Assembly (NCBI GenBank): GCA_047967505.1
Contig: CM106540.1
Length of the DNA: 64,000 bases
From: Dipteris shenzhenensis
Taxonomy: Eukaryota; Polypodiophyta; Polypodiopsida; Gleicheniales
Reading direction: 5' to 3' (one strand)
This document shows, piece after piece, positions 45,700 through 57,249 of this stretch (position 1 is its first letter; the number at the start of each line of letters is the position of its first letter). The notes beneath the pieces were generated by a model. That model saw only the letters and a list, made by a program, of their open reading frames with translations. It was not told the origin of the DNA and made no database searches. The translations under genes were made by a program, and so were the position numbers.

Positions 45700-45980
45700 C
45701 TATTTGAATTGCACCCCATCTTGACATTGGGCAAGCTCTCGATCTCGCTCTCCCACAGAACAAACAACAGTAGCTCCTTTTGTGATAGTGAACATAGTAA
45801 ATAATTCATCCACCATTAGCACATCCTCTGCCTCTACCTTGTGTTGGTACACTAGGCATGCCCACATTTAGTGATTCTCAAGCTATGTACCCATGCAATC
45901 GAGATGGAAAGCATGCTTGCACTTGGGTAAAAGGTGCAAAGCGTCAGTTTCTCAAACTTGTATCTAGCCTTTAGATTCCC
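45700..45980 (-). pseudogene. RING-H2 (ATL-like) ubiquitin ligase fragment
   Basis: On the minus strand 45933-45895 reads LLPKCKHAFHLDC, which keeps the C-x-H-x2-H-x2-C half of a RING-H2 finger as found in plant ATL-type E3 ligases. Just upstream, shifted by a frame, YKFEKLTL resembles the family's segment before that block. Just downstream the conserved Trp is a TAG codon and the final C-x2-C pair is degraded, followed by a readable tail (HKVEAEDVLMVDELF) to a TAG at 45702-45700. Such proteins pass ubiquitin to targets at membranes. No transmembrane N-terminus was found. This is a broken fragment of a host gene. Confidence 0.65.
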
Positions 45981-46692
45981 GTCTCAACAAATTTGCCTTC
46001 TACAACCTCATGGTTGGTTGTGTCTTGCTATGTGAAATGCATCACTAATAAGCAACCTCCTCACATCATTCTCCAACCTCTCCGAGTCTGGTCGCAACAA
46101 CGGACCTGCGTGGATATTGTGAGAAGCTTGTTGGAGGAGGTTGATGAAGGCATAGGGAGAGGAAGATGGAATATAGGGGAGAAAAGTTAAGGGGCAAGAA
46201 CTAGGAGGGAAAGTGAAAGGCTTGTAGAAGAGGTCTCTGAGGCCAGATCGGTTATTGAGGAGAAGCACTCAAGTGGGCATAGAACAAAGTGGGAGCGATG
46301 GACAAGAGTATGTTGCCTAGGAGTCTGGAGATACTTCTAGAGCGGTCATGGTATGTAGCTTGATTTCTATCAAAAGCCATGGATGAGACTCTACGTTGTT
46401 GCTTGCAACATCCATTGTTTGCTGTCACTATCAATCTCTCTCTAATCCTTTGTCTCTTCCATCTATCTCTGCACTAAAATCGCCTTTCCTTGATCAATTT
46501 TCCACTCATTCTCAACATTCCTCAACCCAAAAGTTCATCTTCACGTTCTAGTCTACCCATAGTTTCATTCTATTAATGCCATGTTTCCATCCCTTTGCTC
46601 ATCCCTGTGTCATCATTTAGATCATGTAGCCCACGTGTTCATCTTGGTTACCTACATGTTGATTCTAGTTGTTGCCTACTCTCCATGCTCTG

Positions 46693-46727
<35 letters not shown>

Positions 46728-47550
46728 CTAAACAACTAACATGAAAGTTAAAAACTTTTGCCTTTTGTTGGATTATACATCAACCAAAGGAGCTATAGTG
46801 GCTTTCATGCATGGGTTAGCTCTTCATTTTGTTGATCGTTCGATCTATATCAATGGTGTGTACAAATTGATCTTAATTTCCCACTCTATTGAATGCAGTT
46901 TTTTATTTCCTAGAGTATATCATCGACGACATGTGATATACAATTAAAGGATATGTTTCCTAGAAGAGATGTATGTATCATTTGTAGGTATAGCACTTGG
47001 GCATGTTTGGATGCGAGTTATTGTTGCTTCTGTCTCTCGGATCCCCATTACATTGAACAATTTGGTAATCAGGCACCAATGAAATGTGCACCACAACCAT
47101 CAAAGATTGGAACTTCATATGTTGTCGTTGCACCCCAAAATGAAGCGTGATGAGGCCAACTTTTCAATGCATTCAACATTTGTGCCAATACTAATCTAAC
47201 ACCCATTTCTCATATTTATCTGGTCGATGAACTTCAAATTATTAACTAATAAAGAGTTTAAGAAATTGTGTGGCACTATCATCGACCATAAATCTAACTT
47301 TTGCACTAATTCTAGCCGTACCAACTGTATCTTCTGGTGTACCAACTTTTTCCATGCGTCCTCATTAAATCATGAGGATTGAAAGTGGGTTGCCACATTG
47401 CCGATTATAGTCAACACATGTGGGTGCTATCCTCATGATACATCTTTATCTCGGTGTACTTTACAATATGTTTAAGTAGTAATACATGCACCACGTGTAT
47501 TTGTTTTTGTGGAGGTTAATATGGGGTGTTAGCTCTCACTTGTTTATTTC
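45981..47550. other. no supported gene
   Basis: Only short frames. A (GA)n run lies at 46697-46724. The stretch left of 46270 may once have been the 5' part of the RING-H2 gene, but nothing confirms it. Confidence 0.4.
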
Positions 47551-47559
47551 TAGGGCAGT

Positions 47560-48498
47560 TCTAAGTAGCATGATCTTTGCCTAAATATTTAAAGTCAAGA
47601 TTTTGCTACTTAGCCTTTTCATAGTCCTCTTCTTTTAGAAGAAGTTATCTTTACGTTTGGGTTTCTTGGGCCTGAGAAACCTCTTTCTTAAAATTCTCCT
47701 TCCTTTTTATTGGGAAATATATAGAACCTAGGAACAAAACCAGTTTGTTTTGAAGTTCCAAATCTTGATTTCTCCATGTATCGTCATATATCAGGGCATA
47801 CTTGATGGCTTTCTCAAAGGTCTTGGAGGGAGAATTTCTTCTCACCTCAACTTTGTAGTATCTTTTAAACCCCTTACAAAACCCCTTATCTTTTGGAATT
47901 CATCAATTTCCTTTAGCTTAAGGACTACCTCCTTATAAGTCGCTATGTACTAGACTAATGTGGTTTTGCCCATACAACAACTACCCCACACTTCCCATGC
48001 CTTTTCAAGCTTATTCTTTGGTAAGAATTCTTTTAGAAAAGCTTGCTCAAAATCAATCCAATACTTTGGGATCCTATAATTTTCGTTGAGGCTTATCCAC
48101 CATTTATATGCTTTGTTTCCAAGGGAAAGGCTTGCTTCAAGGACCTGATTTTCAGGAGGGTATTCATGAGTCGGTAGAAGTCTTGCCATCTTTACAAGAA
48201 TGTAAGTCTTTCTTTGTTTTTCTTACCCATTGAATATTGGTGGTTTTAAGTCCTTAAGATTTGAGGTTTCTTTTTAGGCAAGAAGTAGTCGCCTCAATTT
48301 GCTTGGAGGAGTTAGTGATTTTACTATAGAAGTTACCGATTGAGTATTTGATAACTTAGAAATGACTTCAGTTAGAGTCTTTAATGAAAGATTAATATAC
48401 TCTAACCCTACTTCTATGTTTTTTGTTCGGTTTTCTAGTTTTGTGAATTTCAAATACAGAATTCTATAATCACCATAGTCCACGTCTTCCAAATCCAT
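47560..48498 (-). pseudogene. fourth retrotransposon gag relic
   Basis: Minus-strand pieces in order: a coiled-coil-like start (48498-48274; FTKLENRTKNIEVGLEYINL), the gag core (48189-47950; VLEASLSLGNKAYKWWISL and WIDFEQAFLKEFLPKNKLEK), then LKTLEKAIKYALIYDDTW-like sequence (about 47860-47650), and a trace of a nucleocapsid knuckle near 47560-47610 (YLGKDHAT, with the flanking cysteines lost). No protease or polymerase follows. The gag core wording is Ty3/gypsy-like. Stops and frameshifts make it inactive. Confidence 0.7.
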
Positions 48499-48560
48499 AG
48501 TATCCTCATGTATTCACTTGTTTCCTCATGTATTTCCACTTTGATAAGAGCCTTTCTTTT

Positions 48561-48897
48561 CCTCGGTTTTTTCTTACTTTCTGTAATCATTATATCTCTC
48601 TCTGGACTCGTCATTATAAAAATGAGAATTTTAAAGCAAAAAGCTTTATGATAGAGAGAAAAATATGATGCCCACTTGCTTGTTATTGTTCGAGGCCTTG
48701 GAATCGGAATTGGAATTTGATTTCCTCGGTCTTTTCTTACTTTATGTCATCATTATATCTCTCTCTAGACTCGTCATTATAAAAATGAGAATTTTCCAAA
48801 AATTTTAAAGTAAAAAGCTTTATGATAGAGAGAAAAATATGATGCCCACTTGCTTGTTATTGTTCGAGGCCTTGGAATTGGAATTGGAATTTGATTC
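48561..48897. repeat. 163/174-bp tandem duplication
   Basis: CCTCGGTxTTTTCTTACTTT begins at 48561 and 48724. Copy 2 has an 11-base insertion (CCAAAAATTTT-type). Identity is otherwise very high. Confidence 0.92.
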
Positions 48898-49047
48898 ACT
48901 CTCATCATGATCTTGCCTTTCAATTCCATATATATTTTGAAGTTGCTTAATGTGTTCAATCACCACACTTTTGTGCTCCAGTACTTTGGTTTTGAATATG
49001 GCAATGCTAAAATGATTAGGATCTTGGAAAGAGAAAGGGCCTTGAAG

Positions 49048-49073
49048 AGAGAGAGAGAGAGAGAGAGAGAGAG
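49048..49073. repeat. (GA)n microsatellite
   Basis: GA run followed by a G-rich stretch at 49095-49120. Confidence 0.95.
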
Positions 49074-49129
49074 TTGAACCTTGGGCAGAGAAGGGGGGGG
49101 GAGAGGGGGGCGAGGGGGTTGAAAAGGGA

Positions 49130-50360
49130 CATTTGAGAGAGAGAGGAGTGATGATGTGGCTTTCCCAAAGGTTTCTTGAACTTTGGATGATGTGGCCTCT
49201 TTGAATCAAAACTCTATGCAGGTTGAGGAAGCACATGACCACCTCGGGCTTCTTCTCCACATCCCATCCCTTTTTTATTATTCTCTACTCACCTCCGATC
49301 CTTATTCTGCCTTTTGTTCCTTTTGTGTCTACCTTGTTAAAAGCTTGTTGTAGGTATGATTCCCATCATCAAAATTTATGATAGCTCCAAATGTCATGTT
49401 GTAACTAGACGGAAAACACTCGGGTAGTTATTGGTTGCAAAACTCAGGCTGGACATATCATAATGAAAATTTGCAACATTTGTTGGGGTAGTTGAACAAG
49501 ATAGCCATATAATTGTCTACTATTTCTATAAATTGTGTATGGGCTATTGCTACTAGCTGTATATCAACAACCTTAGAGGAAATCTCTTTTGAGCTTTAGA
49601 TGCCTAGGAGATGCAATCCCTCCGCATCTAGGAGATGCAATCCCTCCATTGATCAAAAGGTGGCATGTTCAATTAACGTAGGCTTCACCACGCGAGGTCT
49701 AGTCCCACACCTCCTCCTTCAAGTTCACATGCAACTATCAAACAACGAGCTATTTTGTGTTGGTGGATTTCTCGCAATAGTTATTTGTGTAGCAAATTGG
49801 CAGATGGGATTCAGAGTACAGCTTTCAAGCCATCAAATGGAAGATGCAGACGAGATTCCAAGTACACTTTCAAGTCATGAAATGGAGGCAGATTGTCTTC
49901 CTTCCAAGTCCCTTCTTGTCATCTAGTTCTCATATTATTCTTAGTTTCATCCAAACCTTGAGGCCTTGCATTGTCCTCACATACATTATCAGTTCTGAGC
50001 ATTGTATGATTGTTACGAGCTATTTATGCCTCATTTATGTGTAGTGTAGCAATGTAGAGGACAAGGTAACCTGAGCTCTAATACCAGTGTAACATCAACA
50101 CCAAAATAGAGGGTTGTACTAGCTAATCACCACCCAGCCCACAATTTTCTAGAATCCTAGTTGTAACATCAACACCAAAATAGAGGATTGTCCGTACATG
50201 AACCCCAGTTGAGCTCCTTCTCTTCTCTTTCTTTCCTATTGGAGCTCACATGTTTGAAAAATATAAAGTGTCCAATCGATGTAATATACAAGTAATATTC
50301 AATAATCTAAAGGTCTAAGTCCTTGGCTAGGGCTGCCGCATCTTGGTGCAATATCAAAAA
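49130..50360. other. no supported gene
   Basis: Holds a 26-bp tandem copy (CTAGGAGATGCAATCCCTCC, at 49603 and 49629) and a repeated GTAACATCAACACCAAAATA at 50089 and 50164. No domain seen. Confidence 0.45.
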
Positions 50361-50365
50361 TACTA

Positions 50366-51190
50366 TTAAACTTTGATATGGGAGCACAATTTCTTGGTTT
50401 TGTGGACTTTCCAAGTTGGGCTAGTCATCGTAGTTGCATGCATGTCTTTCTCAACACAAAAAGTCAGGGGGTCCATGTGAAAGCACTCCGGTGCCACGTA
50501 TCTCTTATGGAATACTTGCACGATGGTAGGTGCATTACTCTTTAATGTCTGATAATACTTTGTAGTTCTCATTAGTGTCATCATTCCCAAATCATAAATG
50601 CCCAAGTATACTTGTAATGTTGACTTAGAGAAATGTAGCATAATCTTTTGTGTATGCAAATCATTATATAGGACATTGTGTTGTTGCAGGTAGTGCACAG
50701 TGTACATAAATGCACCTAAAAGATCCAAAACATGCTAACAAACATGTGGAGCTCTTACTTGCATTTCTGCATCATCTTGATATCCCACAAGAGATGGCCT
50801 CTTACTGTCATGTCCAAGATACATCAACCATCCGTCCAAATGATTTCCATTACAATATGGAAATAAATAATTGGATTGTGGTCTAACACGAGGCCCATGG
50901 CTTGGATGATGCTTGGGTGTTGGACTTCTTCCATCGACTTCTCCCAAGCCTATGGCCTCCCTAGTTTTCACTTGTATATCCACAGTGTGCATCCATGCTT
51001 GAACACCCTACAAGAATAGATCCTTATAGGGTCGAATGAGCTTATATGGATATTGCATAAGCCAACGTTCCCACTCATGCCTATTTCCATAGCCACTTGG
51101 GGTGTGAATCACACATCTTGTCATTGGAGGAACATAAACTAAGGCTGATCTAGCATTGGAAGTCAAGCAGGCTATGATTTCACTATCACA
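50366..51190 (-). pseudogene. protein-kinase-like catalytic region
   Basis: Frame 50728-50366 resembles the middle of a protein kinase: HYLQQHNVLYNDLHTQKIML fits the catalytic loop (Asp kept, the usual Asn replaced by Lys), LGIYDLGMM fits the D-F-G region as D-L-G, and RYVAPECF fits the A-P-E motif. Upstream on the same strand, about 51150-50735 reads a normal-looking protein (PPMTRCVIHTPSGYGNRHEW, then NGNHLDGWLMYLGHDSKRPS) broken by few stops. A glycine-rich loop and the catalytic Lys were not found. Loss of the Asn makes activity doubtful, so a degraded or captured kinase gene is the likeliest reading. Confidence 0.5.
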
Positions 51191-51199
51191 CTTTAGCAG

Positions 51200-52147
51200 T
51201 ATCTACTAGTGTTGCTGGAGGTGAAGGTGAGGTGGCAACAGGTGTAGATGTGCGTGAGTCTAAGGGAGAGGGAAAAATGTGACAAGAGGCATAAATGGAT
51301 GTGCAATCGAATGTACAAAACTAGGGTGTGATTGTGTTCAAGGAGCATAATGTGGGTGTGGATGTGATGGAGTGTGCGATGGCGAGCATGCAATGAATGG
51401 AATGTATGGTGTTTTTATGTGGTAGAGGATGTGGGGGAGCTTGTGGAATGAATGGAGGTGCAACTACTAGATGTAGAGTATGAATGCCTACAACAAAAGG
51501 AGGACATGGAAAGAATATTGTGATGGATGCATTGGTGCTTGTGGGGGACATGGAATAACTTGTGGGTATGGGGGACATGGCATTAGTGGAATGGAGGATG
51601 AGGAGGCTGCTTGATATATGCAGCTATGGATTCTATAGTCGAACTCTCACTTTGTGTTGCAAGCGATGATGTCTTGATCTATTTGACCAAGACATGTCAA
51701 GTCTCCAGGGCAATGTGGTGCACATATTGACCTCTAGCTTCATATTGGAGGATGAGGAGGTTAATTTTTCTTTAAGGCACACCATACATGCTTGATATAT
51801 GCAACTTTGGATTCTACAGTTGGACTCTCACTTTGTGTTGCAAGCGGTGATGTCTTGATCTATTTGACCAAGACATGTCAAGTCTCTAGGGCAATGTGGT
51901 GCACATATTGACCTCCAGCTTCATTAAAGAAGATATCTAGAAATCGTTCATGTAGAAGCCTCACTCCATGCTCTACCATGGTCTTCACAAGATTTTGCAT
52001 GCTACTTTTGCAATTTTTGAAAGCGGTCTCAATGATGTCTTGCTCAACATTCATTAAGAATCGCACATCCTCATTCTTCAAAATCTTCTTCTGAGGCTCA
52101 GTGAGATCTTGATGCTCAACCTTCCTCTTGTCATCCGCATGAGCCAT
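51200..52147 (-). pseudogene. possible 5' part of the kinase-like gene
   Basis: An ATG at 52147 opens an 89-codon charged frame (MAHADDKRKVEHQDLTEPQK) that ends inside a 181-bp duplication. Further down the same strand come Pro/Ser/Thr-rich frames (51578-51321; SYSMSPTSTNAS) and PSPPATLVDTAKV near 51210. Same orientation and close spacing suggest one gene: charged N-terminus, proline-rich middle, kinase-like end. Exon borders could not be fixed, and the joining is an inference. Confidence 0.3.
51609..51960. repeat. 181-bp tandem duplication
   Basis: GCTTGATATATGCA begins at 51609 and 51790, and the copies match closely through TTTGACCAAGACATGTCAAG and GTGCACATATTGACCTC. Copy 2 overlaps the 3' end of the frame starting at 52147. 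Confidence 0.92.
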
Positions 52148-52571
52148 CTAATATGCAACGACAAACCTGCACCATAGAATTCATATCAGATTCAGTGTCC
52201 ACAATGATGAGTAAACATGCAAGCAATTTCATGAATTTATACCCCCATAGATTGACACATGCTACACTTTCCTAGCTCCAGTGTTTGCATAGAACATAGA
52301 CAACTAAAACTCCAAATAAATCTACATGTAAACTGAAACAATAATACACAACTCTCAAGAGAGATGAGTACCAATCTATAATTTTATAAACTAGTTACAC
52401 AACTTTTTAAATGTTCAATGCAAACTAATTAGGGTTAGTGCTAGACAAAGTATGCATACAAATAAAATAGCATAATTCATCGAATTCATTTTAACTAGAC
52501 AAAAATGCATTTTTGAGTGTGTTTTTGAATGAAAAATACATTCAGGCAAATTAATGCAACTTAATTTGGCA

Positions 52572-52591
52572 TCTCTCTCTCTCTCTCTCTC
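52572..52591. repeat. (CT)n microsatellite
   Basis: CT run. Confidence 0.95.
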
Positions 52592-52624
52592 CCATTTTTA
52601 GCACTTTCTTAGCACTATTTGACC

Positions 52625-52930
52625 ACAATAAGTTTAGGATTTATTAGGTAAGCAAAATTCATTTTCCTTGGTTTCGGATTACCTACAATCAATGTGGTTG
52701 TTTTAGGATTGACTACAACTAGCATAGTTTACAAGATGTTTAGGATTACCAACAACGATAAGTAGAATTCGTTTTCCTTGGTTTGAGATTAACAATAACT
52801 AGTGTGGTGGCTTTACAAGGTAAGCAGTTTTGGATTTTCTACAACCATGATAAGTTTAGGATTTACGAGATAAGTAGAACACGTTTTCCTTGGTTTATGA
52901 TTATGTGCAACCAGTGCAGTTAAGTGCTTA
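52625..52930. repeat. ~111-bp tandem repeat, three diverged copies
   Basis: TTTTCCTTGGTTT recurs at about 52660, 52771 and 52883, each preceded by a GATAAGTAGAA-like phrase and followed by GATTA. Confidence 0.85.
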
Positions 52931-53538
52931 TATGTGGATTCTATTTGAGTAGTTCTAGGTCTCTTTAGGCCCATTTTATGGCTAGGCCTACGAATACCCC
53001 TAGACCCTAGCGTTTTAATCCCACCTATGCAAGCACTGTCGAGGCCTTGGTTCCCCACCACACGGTAACCAATCCATGGGCTTCCACAATGATGGTTGAC
53101 ATAACAAAAGGAAAGAGCTACCATTACTTTTGTAGCCACTTTCTGGTGGGAACTCTTTGGATAATCCCTCTATGCTCATAAGATCGAGTAGTGTCGGCAA
53201 AGAGAAGAGCCTGTAGGGAGGCTCAGAGCTTGACCTTGGCTAGCAACATGATACAACATCTAAGGAATCAAACAAAAAATTCTAATAGAAGTCTAGAGAA
53301 GTCTTGAAGCAAGCGAGCAGCATTCAATCCCAAATGATCTTCTGAACGGTAATGCAAAGAATTGCAAGGCTATGAACTTAGCAAACGAGAGCTACACCAG
53401 ACAGCCAAAGAAGGTGGTAGGTTGTTCCAAATAGATGTCCCCATTCCATTTGATATAATCTGGTAGAGCAGTGATGTCACTAAAATGGATATGGAATCTC
53501 CCTCTTGAGCTTTGATTTTAGCTTGCTCATTATCCACC

Positions 53539-53700
53539 ATGAGGTTAGTAGGAGTAGCTTTTTCCCCACAATTGCGCAAGCTAAGATCTTGTTTATGACA
53601 TAAGACAAGGCCACCGTTCTCCATGAGGTTAGTAGGAGTAGCTTGTTCCCCACAATGCAAGCACAAGCTAAGATCTTGTTTATGACATAAGACAAGGCAA
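53539..53700. repeat. ~75-80 bp tandem duplication
   Basis: CATGAGGTTAGTAGGAGTAG occurs twice, each time followed by CAAGCTAAGATCTTGTTTAT. The duplicated peptide (TPTNLM, LCHKQDLSL) on the minus strand follows from this and is not evidence of a gene. Confidence 0.92.
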
Positions 53701-53759
53701 CTGGTTTTAAGCGTATGTCCGGATCTATATGCCATCTTGAGTGATTATTTGGTGAGGTA

Positions 53760-55560
53760 AGCATGATAGAAGTAGGTGATTCAGCTCTAGATAGAGTCAG
53801 TGGAATAGAAGAAGAAGTAACCTCCCAAGACCCTCTATTTATTATTATATTTTAAAAGGTTGGGCTGATGGAGGCATGCACAACATTGAAGCCGCATGTG
53901 CAGCAGAGGGTTTCTATGCAAGCGCATGTACAGTAGAGGCAACTTCTCTCCAACTATTAGCATGTAGCACCCTCAGACACTTCTCCTTGCAACTTGCAAT
54001 CTTCTCTCTAGCTCTTGCCATGTGGCCATCTCCACCTCTCTCCAACTACCATGTGGCACTCTCCTGTCTCCTCCTCTAGCACATGGGCACTCCAGCTCTT
54101 TCCATGTGGAAAGCTCTCCTTAAAGAATATAAAGATAAAGATAAAGCTAAATAAAGAATAGAATATATAGTGAAGTGAGTCCAAAGTACATATCTCACTC
54201 CCATGTGAGCAAATGCTACCTAAAGTGGAGTGAAAAATGTGACCCTCTCTGTAGACAATTGAAGAACCTAAATACTCAAAAATGAATCCATAAACTAGGG
54301 GGAAGATATCTATAAATCAATTTGAAGACTATCTTGGAATTACTCATTTGCTTAGGCATATCCTTCTTGATTGGAAGCTAAGATTGAATGGAGGGAATGT
54401 AAGCTCTGATTCCTCTCCTAGCATGAGTGAGAAGAGGTTCAAAGTCTTGGGATATGAAAGCATCATAGGAGGGGTGACTATGGGCTGAAGCTATCACACC
54501 TTATCTCTATTGCTAGATACTCCCAATCATCCAATCTATTTGAAAACTCTGCTATCATGCGAGAATAGATCCTCAAACCAACAATTGAAATTCAAGTAAA
54601 AAGTAAATTTATGAGGAGCACCCTATGTGATACCTACAAAGATGTGCAAAATGCATGGCACTTTGTCACAAATATAAGTATAATAATAGCATCAACATAG
54701 ACAAACTTGGAATATGAATACTTTCTTGCAAAAGCCTCTAGGAAAAATCTAGATAGATGCTTCTTATTCTTTATGTGCCTCTTTAAAGCCAACCATTCTT
54801 CGCTTACCACAAACTAGCTCATGATTTCAAATTGCTATTAAGAAATGTTGGAAATACATTTTAAATTGCATATTAGATATCACTTACATCGCTCTTCAAT
54901 CATGCTTAAAATTTACAAATTGTTTGCTTCAACATCATTATTAGTCCCCACGAAATACAAATTAATAATGCTGATCGAATATGTAAATTAATAGATTAGA
55001 AAAGCTACTAGGCATGAACCCCAAGTGCCTGGAGCTATCTTTTCCAACAAGAAAATGTGGCACAATTTGCTAATTCAATTCCTTGATCCAATCTTTGCAA
55101 CTTCTAACAATTCGTAATTATGTGGGCTCACCTCATCAATTGAGGTACCCCCCAAAATCCCTTCAAGCCTAAAGAAATAAACATTGTCATGGAAATAGGG
55201 CAAAAAGAGAAAAGAGCAATAGGGCAATGGAATTTCAATTTTGTCCGAGCCTATAAAAATTTTTGAATGAAATGAAGTATAATGTTTGTTGGTAAGGTCG
55301 AAATGTATGGGTTGACAATACGACAGGATGTGCATTGCTTTTCTTATTTTTCACAGTCCATGGTGACATTCCTTTTGACTGATGTGCTCGTTCGTTGGTA
55401 TGATATCTAAGATCTTGCTGCACAACAGTGTACCATCCCACTTGAGGATGCCATTGTACTACAGTTCACTCAAGTGTGGCGGGGAAGGTTTGTGGTCAAC
55501 CCCTTCACTGAGGGATATTTATGTAGTTGCAAGTGGCACCCCCTCACTTCCATTTCATTT
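53760..55560. other. no supported gene
   Basis: Only short frames on both strands and no repeat of note. Confidence 0.5.
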
Positions 55561-55564
55561 CTAG

Positions 55565-56230
55565 ATTGTCCATCATTTCATGGAATGTGAGGGGCCTGAA
55601 TGGCCAGGGATATGTTATTGGTACAAACGGTCATAGGATGGGAGTACCTATATTGCATATGCTTAGAGACTCTCTTTGATCAATCTCTTTGGGATCCTCC
55701 CCTAATCTTGTGTTCACTCATGAACATAAGCTATCACAGGTTAGGATTGACAGATGGAAGTCTATTCTCAAGGGCCAAAGCAAGACTATTTGGAGCTCGA
55801 CTGATGGCACTATGGGTGGAGTTTGCATAGTGGTATCAGCCAAATGGGATTCTGTTGTCATTCCAGAGGGTACACTAGTGGAGAGCGGGGTGGTTTATAT
55901 TATCATCTAGGTTGAGAATACATATGTTGGTGTTCTCAATGTGTAAGTGCTTTTTTGTTCCTTGGTCCTCCAAAGTGGTGATCGCATCCTTCTTTCTTCT
56001 TTCTCTCCACAAGAAGTGGTTCTTTACATTATCTTGGAGTAGAAGTTTCTTGTTGGTGACCTACATCTATCAAGAGGGGCTCTCATGGCAGCACCCTTGA
56101 ATCCCACTACTGCCATCAAGGTTGATCTCTCTTTGGAATATAAGAAATGGATGAAACAAGCAATTCAATCATTGAAGGATAAAGCAGTGTGGCAGGTAGG
56201 ATCATGGGGCTCACTCCTACGAGGCAACAG
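55565..56230 (+). pseudogene. LINE ORF2 endonuclease fragment
   Basis: The + strand reads IISWNVRGLNGQGYV (about 55575), the usual start of the APE-type endonuclease of plant L1 LINEs. It continues with NLVFTHEHKLSQVRIDRW, where the Glu of HEHKL is the expected metal ligand, and then MGGVCIVVSAKWDSVVIPEG and VENTYVGVLNV. A last piece (LSLEYKKWMKQAIQSLKDKA) may belong to the linker before RT. The enzyme nicks target DNA to start insertion. Several stops and frameshifts; RT does not follow. It may be the missing 5' part of a LINE like the RT pieces at 24.6-25.4 kb, but the two lie 30 kb apart. Confidence 0.8.
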
Positions 56231-56325
56231 GCTCATGAATGGATCTAGGCGAGCTTAGCACTGGAAGGTGACCATGTCCAGTATGACACCACCATCTATG
56301 GTAGGGGAGACATTCTGTTGTATTT

Positions 56326-56447
56326 GTTCTCATCGAAGACTACCCTGACCCTTGTAGAGAAGATCCCAATCTTTCTCCTGCATCTATGCTCACCGGAGAC
56401 TACCTTGACCCTTGTAGAGCAGATCTCGATCTTCCTTGGCCTGTAGT
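56326..56447. repeat. ~61-bp tandem duplication
   Basis: AGACTACCxTGACCCTTGTAGAG occurs near 56337 and 56398. Confidence 0.85.
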
Positions 56448-56593
56448 TGGTATACTTTTTCCCTTGGTACATGGATTCACAATGGAGGACATGGGCACGA
56501 TACACCGTGTGCCCCCTTCTCAGTGATGCTCCACTTTTGAGGGCTCTTGAGAGAGTACAAGGCCATTCTTCCATCTACAAGGTGCACTTTTGG

Positions 56594-56945
56594 CACGATA
56601 TTGGAGGCCCCATTTGACATAGCAGCATCAACAATAGTGGATGATGGGTCCCAGACTTCAACTAGTGGTGGAGTGCTCGGAATCGCTTCTAGAAGAGATC
56701 TACCTTGAGACACTAGATGGGGGAGAGCTTCGTCAAAGGGTGGATATCTTAGGAGTACTAGGGCATACTTTTAGCATGATACTAGAGGCCCCAGTCGCCT
56801 ACATAGTAGTGTCAACAATAGCAGATGATGGGGTCCCCAAACTTCGAGTAGTGGTGGGGTTCCCAGAGTCGCTTCTAGAGGAGATCTACATTGAGACACT
56901 AGATGGGCGAGAGCTTCATCAAAGGGTTGAGGATCTCAGGGTTAC
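56594..56945. repeat. ~184-bp tandem duplication
   Basis: GATAxTxGAGGCCCC begins at 56594 and 56779. Both copies contain TCGCTTCTAGAxGAGATCTAC and GAGACACTAGATGGG. Confidence 0.88.
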
Positions 56946-57240
56946 CAAGCCTGTGTCTTCGGTGTCAACAACTGATGGGACATGTGGTGAGGGACTGCCC
57001 TAGAGATCTGATATAGGTCCCTCCCCCTCCCCCCAACCCCATAGGTGCACCCAAGACAATAGAGTGCACCACATGCAGTGAGACCTAAGCAAAGATGTAG
57101 ACAACAACACCAACATCAACAGCAGGAGCCCTAGACCCCTTGGATGGAACCATGCAAAGGAAAGTGGACCAAAGTTGGAAAGCAAAGAAGAAACCAAGAA
57201 AGTAGGGTGAGAGGAATCACAAGAGTAGGGTGAAGGCTAA
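56640..57240 (+). pseudogene. LINE ORF1/gag-like relic with a CCHC-type knuckle
   Basis: Open + frames over the duplicated segment read VVGFPESLLEEIYIETLDGR. At about 56950-57005 another frame reads CLRCQQLMGHVVRDCPRD, a knuckle-like C-x2-C-x5-H-x4-C with one residue more than the usual spacing. Lys/Arg/Ser-rich sequence follows. Plant LINE ORF1 proteins and Gag proteins both carry such knuckles for RNA binding; proximity to the LINE endonuclease favours a LINE, but ORF1 normally precedes ORF2, so this is a separate or rearranged copy. Confidence 0.45.
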
Positions 57241-57249
57241 GGAGAAGTA

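Noticed and set aside
53370-53764. Frames with an internal peptide repeat (LCHKQDLSL)
   Set aside because: The peptide repeat is a by-product of a recent tandem DNA duplication.
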